From NCBI GenBank assembly GCA_026394055.1, contig JAPKYZ010000062.1:16594-80593 (forward strand): a stretch of 64,000 nucleotides of DNA. Reading direction: 5' to 3'. This stretch comes from Acidobacteriota bacterium. GTDB taxonomy: Bacteria; Acidobacteriota; Terriglobia; Bryobacterales; Bryobacteraceae. A program made the position numbers and the translations under genes. Positions within the stretch are counted from its first letter, which is position 1. Every line of letters begins with the position of its first letter. This document shows, piece by piece, positions 34,867 through 43,635 of this stretch. A model generated the notes under the pieces. It did no database searches. It was not told where the DNA came from and was given only the letters and a program-made list of their open reading frames with translations.

Positions 34867-37557
34867 ATGGCCCAGCACTACATGTTGTCGGAGCGGCATC
34901 CACTGGATGTCTTCTTTTCGCCGCGGAACATTGCGGTGATCGGGGCCACGGAGCGGCCGCACAGCGTGGGGCGGGCTTGCATGGAGAACCTGCTGGCTGG
35001 TGGGTTTGAGGGCAAGATCTACCCGGTGAATCCCACGCGGCCTTCGATCCTGGGCGTCCCGGCTTTTGCGAGTGTAGCGGACCTGCCGCCGGCGGTGGAC
35101 CTGGCCGTGATCATCACGCCTCCCGCTACGATTCCGGGCCTGATCCGTGAATGTGGCGCCAAGGGTATTAAGGGCGCCGTGGTGATCTCCGCCGGCTTCA
35201 AGGAAGTGGGACCGGAAGGCGCGGAACTGGAGCGGCAGCTGCTGGCCGAAGCGCGCGCTGCAGGCGTTCGGCTGGTGGGGCCCAACTGCCTGGGCTTGAT
35301 GTCGCCTTCCACCGGCGTCAATGCGACCTTCGCGCAAGCCATGGCCCGCCCGGGCAACATCGCGTTCATTTCGCAATCGGGCGCGATGTGCACGGCGGTG
35401 CTGGATTGGAGTTTTCAGGAACTGGTGGGCTTCAGCGCGTTTGTCTCCACCGGCTCCATGCTCGACATCGGTTGGGGCGACCTGATCGATTACCTGGGCC
35501 AGGACGACCGCACGCGCGCCATCTTGATCTACATGGAATCGATCGGCGATGCGCGGCAGTTTCTGTCAGCAGCTCGCGAGGTGGCGTTGACCAAGCCGAT
35601 CATCGTGATCAAGGCGGGGCGGACGGCCCAGGGAGGCCAGGCGGCGGCTTCGCATACGGGTTCATTGACGGGCTCCGATGATGTGCTGGATGCGGCCTTC
35701 CGCCGTTCCGGCGTATTGCGCGTGGAGAGCATTGCGGAGCTGTTCTACATGGCGGAAGTGCTGGCCAAGCAGCCGCGCCCGTCGGGTCCGCACTTGACCA
35801 TCCTGACGAATGCCGGCGGTCCGGCGGTGCTGGCCACCGATGCGCTGATCTCAAGCGGCGGCCTGCTGACGGAGCTAACGCCCGACACGATCGCCGCGCT
35901 GAACGAAGTCTGCCCGCCCACCTGGAGCCATCACAATCCCATCGACATCATCGGCGATGCCGACCCGGAGCGCTACGCAAAGTCGCTGGCCATTGCCGCG
36001 CAGGACCCCAACAGCGACGGTCTATTGGTGATCCTGACGCCGCAAGCCATGACGTCGCCCACCGAGATTGCGGAGCAGCTGAAGCCGCTCGCGAAGCTGT
36101 CCCACCAAGGCCGGGCCAAGCCCGTGCTGGCCAGTTGGATGGGCGGGCCGATTGTCGAGGCGGGCGAGAAGATCTTGAACGAAGCGGGCATCCCCACGTT
36201 TCGCTACCCCGATACCGCGGCGCGCATGTTTGAGTACATGTGGCGCTACACGGACAACCTGCGCGGCCTTTATGAAACGCCCGCCTACACGGAACTAGAC
36301 GCCGATACGCAGATCGCCAAGTCCATCATCGACACGGCGCGCGCAGCGGGACGGCGCATTTTGACCGAGCACGAATCGAAGCAGATTCTGGCGGCTTACG
36401 GCATTCCGGTGACGCCCACCGCCATCGCAACGACGGCGGAGGACGCAGTGACGGCGGCGGAGGCGATGGGCTATCCGGTGGTGCTGAAGCTGCATTCGCT
36501 GACCATCACGCACAAGACCGACGTGGGCGGCGTACAGCTAAACCTGCGCGAGGCCGCGGCCGTGCGGGAGGCGTTTGCCCGCATTGAAGCGGGTGTGCCA
36601 GCGGCGGATTTCCAGGGCGTCAACGTGCAGCCGATGGAGAAGTTGGATGGCTATGAGCTGATCCTGGGCTCATCGGTTGACCCGCAGTTTGGCCCGGTGC
36701 TGCTGTTCGGCGCGGGCGGCGTGATGGTGGAGGTGTTTGAAGATCGCGCGCTCGCGCTGCCGCCGCTGAACACGACGCTCGCGCGGCGCATGATGGAGGA
36801 GACCAAGATCCTGAAGGCGCTGCAAGGCATCCGGGGCCGCGCGCCGGTGGACCTGGAAGCGCTGGCGCAGCTGATGGTCCGGTTCTCGCAACTGGTGCTG
36901 GAGCAGCGCTGGATTTCAGAGATCGACATCAACCCGTTGCTGGCGTCACCCACGCGACTGCTGGCGCTCGACGCGCGCATCGTGCTGCATGAGCATGAGC
37001 CGAAAGTCCGCTCCGCCATCCGGCCCTACCCGCAGCAGTATGTGGCGGACTGGTTGGCGCGCGACGGCAGCGAAGTCCGGTTCCGCCCAATCCGCCCGGA
37101 GGATGAGCCGGCGATGGTGGTGTTCCATGAGAGCTTGTCGGACCGCTCCATCTACCTGCGCTACTTCCAGTTCATGAAGCTCTCGCAGCGCGTAGCGCAT
37201 GAGCGGCTCACCCGCATCTGCTTCAACGACTACGACCGCGAGATCGCCCTGGTGGCGGAGCAATCAGGGGCGATCTTAGGTGTGGGCCGCTTGAAGCGCG
37301 TGCCGGGCTATGAGCAGGAAGTGGAGCTAGGCCTGTTGATCAACGACCATGCTCAGGGCAAGGGCCTCGGCACCGAGATGATGCGCCGCCTGATCGACGT
37401 CGCCCGCCGCGAAGGAGCAGTGGCTATTACGGCCGATGTCCATTCGGAGAACTCCCGCATGCTGAACATCATCCGCGGGTTCGGTTTCCATGTGACACAG
37501 CCAGATCCGGGGGATCCGGTGTTTAGCGGGCGGTTGGACTTGGGTAGCGGGAGCTAG
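34867..37557 (+). CDS. Pat-type protein acetyltransferase / NDP-forming acyl-CoA synthetase fusion
   Basis: The 896-residue protein has a CoA-binding domain (about 15-110, [16 protein letters not shown]), a succinyl-CoA synthetase-like domain with the phospho-histidine candidate H263 in [10 protein letters not shown], an ATP-grasp domain (about 485-705, [30 protein letters not shown]) and a C-terminal GNAT domain (about 735-890, [20 protein letters not shown]). This is the PatZ/YfiQ architecture; such enzymes acetylate lysines, for example inactivating acetyl-CoA synthetase. Because H263 is retained, the synthetase half could be active, unlike in PatZ where it is usually lost. GGAG six bases upstream supports ATG 34867. 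Confidence 0.9.
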   Translation: MAQHYMLSERHPLDVFFSPRNIAVIGATERPHSVGRACMENLLAGGFEGKIYPVNPTRPSILGVPAFASVADLPPAVDLAVIITPPATIPGLIRECGAKGIKGAVVISAGFKEVGPEGAELERQLLAEARAAGVRLVGPNCLGLMSPSTGVNATFAQAMARPGNIAFISQSGAMCTAVLDWSFQELVGFSAFVSTGSMLDIGWGDLIDYLGQDDRTRAILIYMESIGDARQFLSAAREVALTKPIIVIKAGRTAQGGQAAASHTGSLTGSDDVLDAAFRRSGVLRVESIAELFYMAEVLAKQPRPSGPHLTILTNAGGPAVLATDALISSGGLLTELTPDTIAALNEVCPPTWSHHNPIDIIGDADPERYAKSLAIAAQDPNSDGLLVILTPQAMTSPTEIAEQLKPLAKLSHQGRAKPVLASWMGGPIVEAGEKILNEAGIPTFRYPDTAARMFEYMWRYTDNLRGLYETPAYTELDADTQIAKSIIDTARAAGRRILTEHESKQILAAYGIPVTPTAIATTAEDAVTAAEAMGYPVVLKLHSLTITHKTDVGGVQLNLREAAAVREAFARIEAGVPAADFQGVNVQPMEKLDGYELILGSSVDPQFGPVLLFGAGGVMVEVFEDRALALPPLNTTLARRMMEETKILKALQGIRGRAPVDLEALAQLMVRFSQLVLEQRWISEIDINPLLASPTRLLALDARIVLHEHEPKVRSAIRPYPQQYVADWLARDGSEVRFRPIRPEDEPAMVVFHESLSDRSIYLRYFQFMKLSQRVAHERLTRICFNDYDREIALVAEQSGAILGVGRLKRVPGYEQEVELGLLINDHAQGKGLGTEMMRRLIDVARREGAVAITADVHSENSRMLNIIRGFGFHVTQPDPGDPVFSGRLDLGSGS

Positions 37558-37632
37558 ACTTTCATCACCAACGCTTCACCGCACCGGGGGAGATTGCTCT
37601 ACCCAGCGAAACAAGGCGCGACCACACGATTG

Positions 37633-38010
37633 TTAAGCGGAAATCAACCGGAGTCCCGGGTCAAGCCGTCTCAGATCAAACGGATCGCTCGCAATTACGG
37701 CGTGGCCGGTACTTTGCGCGCAGATCACGACGTGAGCGTCTGCAATGTTCGAAGTTCCGCTCCTGGCCAGAAGTATTCCGATGGACTGGGCGTGGGCTGC
37801 GTCCAGCGGCACTACGTCAGTCTGGTCATGCTGCACCAGGCGCCAAAGACGCACTTGCTTCGCCGGATTGCGAAGCACCTGGGCCAGAGCAGTGGCGGGA
37901 ATAACGATGCGATGGTCGCCATCCAACGCCATCCTGACAATGGAAAGAACTCGGCGATCATTTCGCTCCAGCGCGATGAGGCCGCCGGCATCGAACGTAA
38001 CACCCGTCAA
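37633..38010 (-). CDS. PIN-domain toxin of the second toxin-antitoxin pair
   Basis: The 125-residue PIN-domain protein starts TGVTFDAGGLIALE with D7, then carries D91 in NIADAH and D109 in ASDPFDL. At the usual Glu position the sequence is ATALAQVLRNPAKQVRL; a Gln there is common in a PIN subgroup. TTG 38010 is chosen over an ATG at 38076 because TTGA overlaps the antitoxin stop by four bases and the PIN fold begins right there; the longer frame would add 22 residues translated from inside the antitoxin gene. It converges with the Pat-type gene. Confidence 0.8.
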   Translation of the reverse strand: MTGVTFDAGGLIALERNDRRVLSIVRMALDGDHRIVIPATALAQVLRNPAKQVRLWRLVQHDQTDVVPLDAAHAQSIGILLARSGTSNIADAHVVICAQSTGHAVIASDPFDLRRLDPGLRLISA

Positions 38011-38282
38011 GCAGCCTTCCCGGGCGTCGTCTTCTTGGCTCGCCGCTTCTGGGGCGAAAGCATCTTGGTGGCCCACGCACGCTCTTTCGGCGTCAGTGGT
38101 CCCCCCGTTTCGTTCAGACCCTGGTCAATCATGGCGCTGAATTCGGATGAATTCAGGAGAGACCGTTGAACGGCCCGCTGGACAAAACCGGAGACGCTGG
38201 CCGATTCGTGAACTGCTACGCGCCTCCGAATCTCCTCGATCTGCTTGTCCGGTAGGGTGACGGTGACCTTTGTTGTCGCCAT
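38007..38282 (-). CDS. Ribbon-helix-helix antitoxin
   Basis: The 91-residue protein starts MATTKVTVTLPDKQIEEIRRRVA, a ribbon-helix-helix DNA-binding N-terminus, followed by SVSGFVQRAVQRSL and a basic tail (PQKRRAKKTTPGKAA). It should neutralise the PIN toxin encoded next and repress the operon. ATG 38282 is preferred over ATG 38294 because it fits the RHH strand. TAGTAT on this strand ends ten bases upstream and is a candidate -10 element. Confidence 0.83.
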   Translation of the reverse strand: MATTKVTVTLPDKQIEEIRRRVAVHESASVSGFVQRAVQRSLLNSSEFSAMIDQGLNETGGPLTPKERAWATKMLSPQKRRAKKTTPGKAA

Positions 38283-38373
38283 ACAAACCACCATACTATG
38301 ACTTGGGGTCGAGCCGTCGGGGCTATATCCGAGTTGAGTTGATAGCGGCCCCCGAACCTTCTAACATTGTTTG

Positions 38374-39195
38374 ATGCGCCTGAGACTGGAGCGTCGAATC
38401 CGAAAGCGGCTGCGAGCTCGGCACGGATTTGAGCGGAGCCTCTCAAGGACCGTCGCTGAACTGGAACGATGCGGGCGTTCGCTACCAGAGGCTCTTCGGG
38501 CGATCATGCTCGATCCCACCCTCTTCCAGCATGAGCGCGCCGATGCCGCAAGACTTCTGGCGATTTCCGGATATAGGGGGGCTGTTCGGGACTTACTAAC
38601 TCTTTTCTTTGAACAATCCAGCAAGGACGACTTATATACCACCGCGCTGACGCTCGAACACTTGAAGGACCGGCGGGCGGTCCCGCCGTTGATCACCGCG
38701 TTGCTGGGGGACGCCAATCCACATCGTCGTCACGCCGCCGCCCGCGCCTTGGGCTGGATCCTCCCATCGAATCGGGCAGCGGCGCAGGCTTTCGCGCAGT
38801 GCCTTATTGACTCGTCACAACCGCAAGCGGCTCGTGAAGAAGCTGCGGAGTCGCTGGCCTACGTGGGTAACCATCAGACCGTTGACGCGCTCATCACTGC
38901 GCTGCGGGACCCGGATGTTCGCATCCGGTTTTGGGCTGCTTTCGGCCTGGGCGGCAGCTGTCGCGGCGATTTGCGAGCCATCCGGGCGCTGGAATCCGTG
39001 CTGGACGATGGCGACACGCCACCCGGAAATTGGTGGCCCGTAGGCAAAGAAGCTCTTGCGATGCTCTCCATGCAACCACCTGTTCGGGATCGGTATCAGG
39101 CCAGACTCACAGCCGAGATCGCGAAAGTCGGCTCCGATCCCAATGCCTCCGACGCGGATCGGCGGTGGGCTTCGAGTTATGGCTACGGCGAATGA
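38374..39195 (+). CDS. HEAT-repeat protein
   Basis: The 273-residue all-helical protein has tandem HEAT-like repeats, clearest at RRAVPPLITALLGDANPHRR, RHAAARALGWILPSNRAA, HQTVDALITALRDPDVRIR and FWAAFGLGGSCRGDLRAI. Similar proteins include phycobilisome-lyase-type and scaffold HEAT proteins; no specific function can be assigned. The start is ATG 38374; TAACAT ends six bases upstream, suggesting a leaderless transcript. It is divergent from the antitoxin gene and convergent with the next gene, whose stop is 15 bases away. Confidence 0.82.
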   Translation: MRLRLERRIRKRLRARHGFERSLSRTVAELERCGRSLPEALRAIMLDPTLFQHERADAARLLAISGYRGAVRDLLTLFFEQSSKDDLYTTALTLEHLKDRRAVPPLITALLGDANPHRRHAAARALGWILPSNRAAAQAFAQCLIDSSQPQAAREEAAESLAYVGNHQTVDALITALRDPDVRIRFWAAFGLGGSCRGDLRAIRALESVLDDGDTPPGNWWPVGKEALAMLSMQPPVRDRYQARLTAEIAKVGSDPNASDADRRWASSYGYGE

Positions 39196-39210
39196 CTGCA
39201 ACGGGAGGAC

Positions 39211-39696
39211 TTAGTCTTTTCTCTTTTCGATCCGTTTAGTCAGCGAGCGGAAGCCGCTACCGGTCCACTCATAGTAAATGATCTCTTCGAAATCCGGGTC
39301 TTGGGCCATTTGACGAACAACGAATAAGCGGCTGTCAAGCTTGAAGTCAATGGAAGCCTGCCCCGAGGCAAACATCCCCGGGCCTGTTCCTTGGCCTGGA
39401 AGCGATCTGGGGGGCGGGTAGACGATTCCGGTCTGAAGATCAATCAGGGCACCGGCTCCACACCAAGAGCCGCACCCCCACCCGACAAACTTGTAGTGGT
39501 CCGCAAAGTCGGGCTTCTCTCTCGCGCCTTCGGTCAGTCGGGTGCGGTACATCCGCTCATCCCGTGTGACGAGCCTCACTGGCGCATTCGACCCGCTCCA
39601 TCGAGTGGTGACGGGAAAGTCTTCAAACTTCGGAACGGTGTCCGCACCCAATAACAACCGCGCAGCGGCCACCAGGCACAGTAAGCATCTGGTCAT
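39211..39696 (-). CDS. Secreted protein of unknown function with a GCGSWC motif
   Basis: The 161-residue protein has a signal peptide (MTRCLLCLVAAARLLLGA) and a mature domain with FEDFPVTTRW, HYKFVGWGCGSWCGAGALI and LIDLQTGIVYPPP. The paired cysteines in WGCGSWC are probably disulfide-bonded. I recognise this as a recurring secreted domain in Gram-negative genomes but know no function. ATG 39696 begins the signal peptide. A family B half repeat lies about 60 bases upstream of the start. Confidence 0.72.
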   Translation of the reverse strand: MTRCLLCLVAAARLLLGADTVPKFEDFPVTTRWSGSNAPVRLVTRDERMYRTRLTEGAREKPDFADHYKFVGWGCGSWCGAGALIDLQTGIVYPPPRSLPGQGTGPGMFASGQASIDFKLDSRLFVVRQMAQDPDFEEIIYYEWTGSGFRSLTKRIEKRKD

Positions 39697-39758
39697 ATCG
39701 AGAGCATAACAGCTCAAGTCCGTCGCTATACGGAAAAGCTCAGACGATGGCAAAACAA

Positions 39759-39786
39759 GACCGCTTACTAACGTGCGCGGCTCAGT
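39759..39786. repeat. Repeat family B, half element
   Basis: A unit beginning GACCGCTTACTAACGTGCG matches the family B half element at 14137 with several substitutions, followed by CTCAGTTAG. A partial companion (CGGAGCCTCGACCGC) occurs about 35 bases on. It lies between the secreted protein gene and dnaJ. Confidence 0.6.
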
Positions 39787-39858
39787 TAGACCGTCCGCCA
39801 CGGAGCCTCGACCGCGGAGTCAGACCCGGCCTGGAACACCCGAGGGACGCCAAGAGGC

Positions 39859-40989
39859 CTAGCTAAAAATATCCTTCATCCGGTCAAAGAAGCCCTTTTC
39901 GCGCGGCCGGTTGTCTTCCGGGACGGCGTCGCGGAGTTGCTCGAACAGCTTGCGCTGCTCTTTGTTTAGCTTTTCCGGAATGCGGACGTGGACGCGGACG
40001 AAGAGGTCGCCGCGGCCGGAGGCGTTGATGCGGGGGGCGCCTAGGCCACGGAGGCGGAAACGCGTGCCGGGTTGGGTGCCTTCGGGGATCTTGACGTCGC
40101 GGATGCCGTCGAAGGTCTCGACTTCGATCTGTGCGCCCAAGGCCGCCTGGGCGACGCTGATGGGCACGGTGCAGTGCAGGTCGTTTTCGTGGCGTTCAAA
40201 GAAGGCATGCTCGCGGACGCGGAGGACGACGTAGAGATCACCAGCCGGTCCACCAGCGGTGGGGCTGGGCTGGCCTTCACCTGGGACGCGCATTTGGACG
40301 CCCGTGTCGACGCCGGCCGGGATGCTGACTTTCAGCTTACGGTCGGTCCGCAAGAAGCGCTGGCCCTTACATTCTTTGCAAGGCCGCCGGATCAGCTGAC
40401 CACTGCCGCCGCACTGGCCGCAGGTCTGCTGATAAGTCATAAAGCCTTGCGAGTAACTCACCCGGCCCCGGCCCCGGCAGGTGGGGCAGACGGTGAGCCC
40501 GTCTTCCTTCTCCGCGCCGGTCGCATCGCACTTGGGGCAAGGCTGCATGCGCGGCACGGAGATCTCCACCTGGGTGCCGCGGATGGAATCTTCGAAGCTG
40601 ATCTCGAGCTCATAGGAGAGATCTTCGCCCCGCCGCACGCGGGTGCGGCCTCCACGGGAACTGCCACCGAAAAAGTCGCTGAACAGGTCGCCAAAGACGT
40701 CCTGGAAGTCGGTGAAGTTGTTCGGGTCAAACCCAGCGCCGCCGCCACCGCCGCCACTGGCGCGCGTGACGCCATCGTGGCCGTAGCGATCGTAAGCAGC
40801 GCGCTTTTGCGGGTCGCTGAGCACGCTGTAGGCCTCCGCGGCTTCCTTGAACTTCTCCTCGGCCTCGGCGCTGCCCGGATTGCGGTCCGGGTGATACTTC
40901 ATGGCCATCTTGCGGTAGGCGCTCTTCAGGGACGGATCATCCGCATCCCGGGCGACACCCAATATGTCGTAGTAATCCGCTTTCGCCAC
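39859..40989 (-). CDS. dnaJ: Chaperone DnaJ (Hsp40)
   Basis: The 376-residue protein has a J domain (residues 5-70, HPD at 33-35), a Gly-rich linker (GGGGGGAG), four zinc-finger repeats (CPKCDATG, CPTCRGRG, CGQCGGSG, CKECKGQR) and a C-terminal substrate-binding domain. It stimulates the DnaK ATPase and binds unfolded clients. The last zinc repeat lacks the final Gly. It is last in the hrcA-grpE-dnaJ set, four bases after grpE. No dnaK of normal size lies in the window. Confidence 0.97.
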   Translation of the reverse strand: MAKADYYDILGVARDADDPSLKSAYRKMAMKYHPDRNPGSAEAEEKFKEAAEAYSVLSDPQKRAAYDRYGHDGVTRASGGGGGGAGFDPNNFTDFQDVFGDLFSDFFGGSSRGGRTRVRRGEDLSYELEISFEDSIRGTQVEISVPRMQPCPKCDATGAEKEDGLTVCPTCRGRGRVSYSQGFMTYQQTCGQCGGSGQLIRRPCKECKGQRFLRTDRKLKVSIPAGVDTGVQMRVPGEGQPSPTAGGPAGDLYVVLRVREHAFFERHENDLHCTVPISVAQAALGAQIEVETFDGIRDVKIPEGTQPGTRFRLRGLGAPRINASGRGDLFVRVHVRIPEKLNKEQRKLFEQLRDAVPEDNRPREKGFFDRMKDIFS

Positions 40990-40993
40990 TTGC

Positions 40994-41518
40994 TTATCGA
41001 ACCGCCACCTTCACCAGGGCCGGCCGCAGCAGGCGTCCCCGGAACTGATACCCGCGCTGGAACTCCGACAGGATGGTCTGGTCTTCGGCTTCGTCGGTGG
41101 GCATCATTTCGATGGCGTGGTGCAGGTTAGGGTCGAACTTGGCGCCGTCGGTCGAGATCGGTTCCAGGCCCTGCTTCTTCATCAGCTCAAACATCCGGCT
41201 GTAGATCAGCTCCACGCCCTTCAAAAAGTCCTTGTCGGCGGTTTCCACCTTCAGTCCCCGCTCAAAGTCATCGAGCACGGGCAGCAGCGCCTTTACCGTG
41301 TCCATGGCGGCGTATTCGCTGAATTCCAGGCGCTCGCGCTCCGTGCGGCGGCGGAAGTTTTCGAACTCCGCGGTGCGCCGCAGCAGCTGCTCGTAGAGAT
41401 CGTTCTTTTCCTGGGCCAGCCGGTCGCGCTCTTCGGTTAAAGCGAGCAGATCCGCGCCCGCGTCCGAACCCAATTCCGGAGTATCCACTACATCCACCAG
41501 TTTTTCCTGGGCGTCCAT
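40994..41518 (-). CDS. grpE: Nucleotide exchange factor GrpE
   Basis: The 174-residue protein has a long N-terminal coiled coil (about 25-80, LTEERDRLAQEKNDLYEQLL), EFENFRRRTERE, and a beta-rich C-terminal head (PNLHHAIEMMP, GYQFRGRLLRPALVKVA). It exchanges ADP for ATP on DnaK. ATG 41518 is chosen because a perfect AGGAGG lies eight bases upstream (41532 to 41527); upstream ATG 41548 would add ten residues translated across this site. Confidence 0.95.
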   Translation of the reverse strand: MDAQEKLVDVVDTPELGSDAGADLLALTEERDRLAQEKNDLYEQLLRRTAEFENFRRRTERERLEFSEYAAMDTVKALLPVLDDFERGLKVETADKDFLKGVELIYSRMFELMKKQGLEPISTDGAKFDPNLHHAIEMMPTDEAEDQTILSEFQRGYQFRGRLLRPALVKVAVR

Positions 41519-41526
41519 TCCGGAGC

Positions 41527-41532
41527 CCTCCT
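41527..41532 (-). promoter_or_regulatory. Perfect ribosome-binding site of grpE
   Basis: AGGAGG on the minus strand (41532 to 41527) lies eight bases before ATG 41518 and decides between that start and the upstream ATG at 41548. Confidence 0.8.
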
Positions 41533-41580
41533 GCTTCTCTGTTTGCATGTTCAAGTTTGATAGAAAACTACGCAGCGAGC

Positions 41581-42609
41581 CTAGGATGGCAACGCTCGCA
41601 ATGCCTGTTGCATGTGCACCACGGCGGAAAGGGCCTTGGCATAGTCCATGCGCAAGGGACCCAGCACCGCCATCCGCGTCGCCGTTCCGCCCGGCTGGGC
41701 GATCGTGACGCCGATCAATGATAGTTGGCTCATGGACGGGTGCACGTCCGCCAGCCCGACCTGGACGCCCAGCTCATCGGAGTTCTTGTCGAGGAACCGG
41801 TCCAGAATTTCGATCAATCGCTTCTTTTCTTCCAGCGTCCGGAACAAGTCCCGCATCGCTTCGCGCGTCAGGTGTAGATCAATGCCCACCAGGTTGGACG
41901 CACCCCCCATGTAGACTTCGGTGTCGAGCGCCAGGTCCAGCAAGCCATGGACCCGCAGCTCCATCAAGCGGCGCAACACGGTGTCGTAGGCCGCGCTTTC
42001 CAGTTCCAGACGGCGCGAAAGCTCCTGCCGGACCCGGGGCAACTCCCAGCCGGAAAAATTGTGGTTCAGATAGTTCCGCAGCGAGACCAGCTCACCGTCG
42101 GCCACCGGCTTTTCGATGTCGATCACGCGGTTGTGCACGCGGCCATCGCCAGTGACGACCACGATCAGCAGCCGGTCACCCGGAATCGCCACAAACTGCA
42201 CTTCACGCAACGTCTGCCCGGCCCCCGGCATGGAGGCGACGATGGCGACGTTGTGGGTCAGATCAGTCAAGATGCGGGACGAGCATTCGACGCGCTCTTC
42301 CGGCGTCTGCGCGCGACGCAGTTCCGTCCGCAGCCGGGCCAGTTCCGCACTGACGACGCGGACGGCCAGAGTCTTGACATAGCTTTGGATGGCCCGTTCG
42401 GTCGGCACGCGGCCGGCGGACGCATGCGGTTGCGAGAGCAGGCCTTGCTCCGCCAGATCGGCCATGACGTTGCGAATGGAGGCGGCGCTCAACTTCAGGC
42501 GGCGTAGGCGCGCCAAAGAGAGGGAGCCGACCGGCTCCCCGGTGTGGATATAAGATTCCACGATCGAGTGCAAGATTCCCGCCTCGCGCGGAGAGAGTGG
42601 ACTCGACAT
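41581..42609 (-). CDS. hrcA: Heat-inducible transcription repressor HrcA
   Basis: The 342-residue protein has a winged-helix N-terminus (MSSPLSPREAGILHSIVESYI, LSAASIRNVMADLAEQGLL, SQPHASAGRVPTERA) and a GAF-like C-terminal domain (VGIDLHLTREAM, LIGVTIAQPGG). HrcA represses heat-shock operons by binding CIRCE elements. ATG 42609 matches the family start and has AGGAAGG upstream; longer frames extend antisense through the next gene. grpE and dnaJ follow on the same strand. No CIRCE palindrome was found upstream of hrcA or grpE. Confidence 0.95.
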   Translation of the reverse strand: MSSPLSPREAGILHSIVESYIHTGEPVGSLSLARLRRLKLSAASIRNVMADLAEQGLLSQPHASAGRVPTERAIQSYVKTLAVRVVSAELARLRTELRRAQTPEERVECSSRILTDLTHNVAIVASMPGAGQTLREVQFVAIPGDRLLIVVVTGDGRVHNRVIDIEKPVADGELVSLRNYLNHNFSGWELPRVRQELSRRLELESAAYDTVLRRLMELRVHGLLDLALDTEVYMGGASNLVGIDLHLTREAMRDLFRTLEEKKRLIEILDRFLDKNSDELGVQVGLADVHPSMSQLSLIGVTIAQPGGTATRMAVLGPLRMDYAKALSAVVHMQQALRALPS

Positions 42610-42625
42610 AGCCTTCCTGCTTCTT

Positions 42626-42631
42626 ATTGTA
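42626..42631 (-). promoter_or_regulatory. Possible -10 element of hrcA
   Basis: TACAAT on the minus strand (42631 to 42626) lies 16 bases before the hrcA ATG, leaving room for the AGGAAGG ribosome-binding site. It mirrors a TACAAT at 42715-42720 facing the other way; no strong -35 is seen. Confidence 0.4.
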
Positions 42632-42714
42632 GCGTGGCTGCCCGCGAAAGGTGGCTGGTGTCCGGTTTGCATTGCGATCTCCTGCAGGACGCGCGCGGAG
42701 CCAGCCAGGATTGC

Positions 42715-42720
42715 TACAAT
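42715..42720 (+). promoter_or_regulatory. Possible -10 element of the small membrane-protein gene
   Basis: TACAAT ends nine bases before ATG 42730, implying a leader of only two or three bases. With the mirrored element at 42626 it frames a divergent promoter region. Confidence 0.4.
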
Positions 42721-42729
42721 GGCGGCTTC

Positions 42730-43146
42730 ATGAAAATTCTGCACGCCTTGATGCGCGCCTACGCCTACATCTATCATCTCTTGCTGGCCGCGGTATTGGT
42801 GGGAATTGCCACGGTGGCCTATCTTTCCGGGGTCCACAACATCAACACCGGCGGCATGATGACGCTCACCGGCTTGCAGCTGACGCAGTGCCTGCTGGGC
42901 ATCGGGTTGATGGGGGTGATCGTGGTGGCCCTGGCCGCCTTCGGCATCCTGCGCTTCATCTTCCCCATCTACGCGGCGGGTGCCACCTTCACCCTGTTCC
43001 GCTGGTTTTTCGCCTCCGGTTACCGCTTTGGCAGCATGGAAGCGTTCCAGTGGGGCATCGCGTTGTTTGTGGGCAGCTTGGGCGCGCTGCTTTGCAGCTT
43101 GCTGGAGCTGAAAGCTCGCGACCGGAAGCGCTCACGCCGCATCTAA
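42730..43146 (+). CDS. Small polytopic membrane protein of unknown function
   Basis: The 138-residue protein has four predicted membrane segments (about 13-33, 53-75, 78-95 and 108-125) and a basic C-terminus (KARDRKRSRRI). I recognise no family. ATG 42730 is chosen because it directly follows a candidate -10 and opens with MKILHALMRAYAYIYH; earlier frames overlap hrcA. The next gene starts eight bases after its stop, so the two form a small operon. Confidence 0.7.
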   Translation: MKILHALMRAYAYIYHLLLAAVLVGIATVAYLSGVHNINTGGMMTLTGLQLTQCLLGIGLMGVIVVALAAFGILRFIFPIYAAGATFTLFRWFFASGYRFGSMEAFQWGIALFVGSLGALLCSLLELKARDRKRSRRI

Positions 43147-43154
43147 CAGAGCGA

Positions 43155-43580
43155 ATGGAACGCCGCCGCTTTCTCCCGCTCATGCTGACCCCGGCGGTTG
43201 GGGTGTGGGCGGAAGGCACGGCCAAGTCGCTCCGCGGCCGCCTGACGCAGGGCGAGGGGAAGCCCCCGGTGCTCACGTTACCCGGTGGTCAGATCGTGGC
43301 GCTTGATGGTGATGGGCCGACCCGTGGCGTGCTGAACGACGACCGTCTAAAAGACGCCGACTTCGAGGTCCGCGGCGACTATTCGGCCCCGGGGCAGTTC
43401 CAGATTGAGCCCATCCACACGCGGAGCCTGTTCGCCTGGCAAAAGGGCGAGCGATTGATGGTCACCTACTGGTGCGACATCTGCTACATCCGCACCTTCA
43501 CTCCGGGCGTCTGCTGGTGCTGCCAGGAGAACACGCGCCTGGATCTGAAAGATCCCGATACGCCGGACCCGAAGCCTTAG
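43155..43580 (+). CDS. Tat-secreted Cys-cluster protein of unknown function
   Basis: The 141-residue protein has a Tat-like start (MERRRFLPLMLTPAVGVWA), a small beta domain (RGRLTQGEGKPPVLTLPGG, FEVRGDYSAPGQFQIEPIH) and then five cysteines in a short stretch, C107, C110, C120, C122 and C123 (WCDICYIRTFTPGVCWCC). The arrangement suggests metal binding, perhaps zinc, copper or an Fe-S cluster, but the family is unknown to me. It follows the small membrane protein by eight bases and may be its partner. Confidence 0.72.
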   Translation: MERRRFLPLMLTPAVGVWAEGTAKSLRGRLTQGEGKPPVLTLPGGQIVALDGDGPTRGVLNDDRLKDADFEVRGDYSAPGQFQIEPIHTRSLFAWQKGERLMVTYWCDICYIRTFTPGVCWCCQENTRLDLKDPDTPDPKP

Positions 43581-43635
43581 AGGCGGCGAGGGAAGTGCCC
43601 GCTTAGGAGGCGCCCGGTGTGTGGGGAGAATTCGC

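Noticed and set aside
40072..41130. Open frame (352 codons) antisense to dnaJ and grpE
   Set aside because: Crosses two conserved genes on the other strand and has no similarity I recognise.
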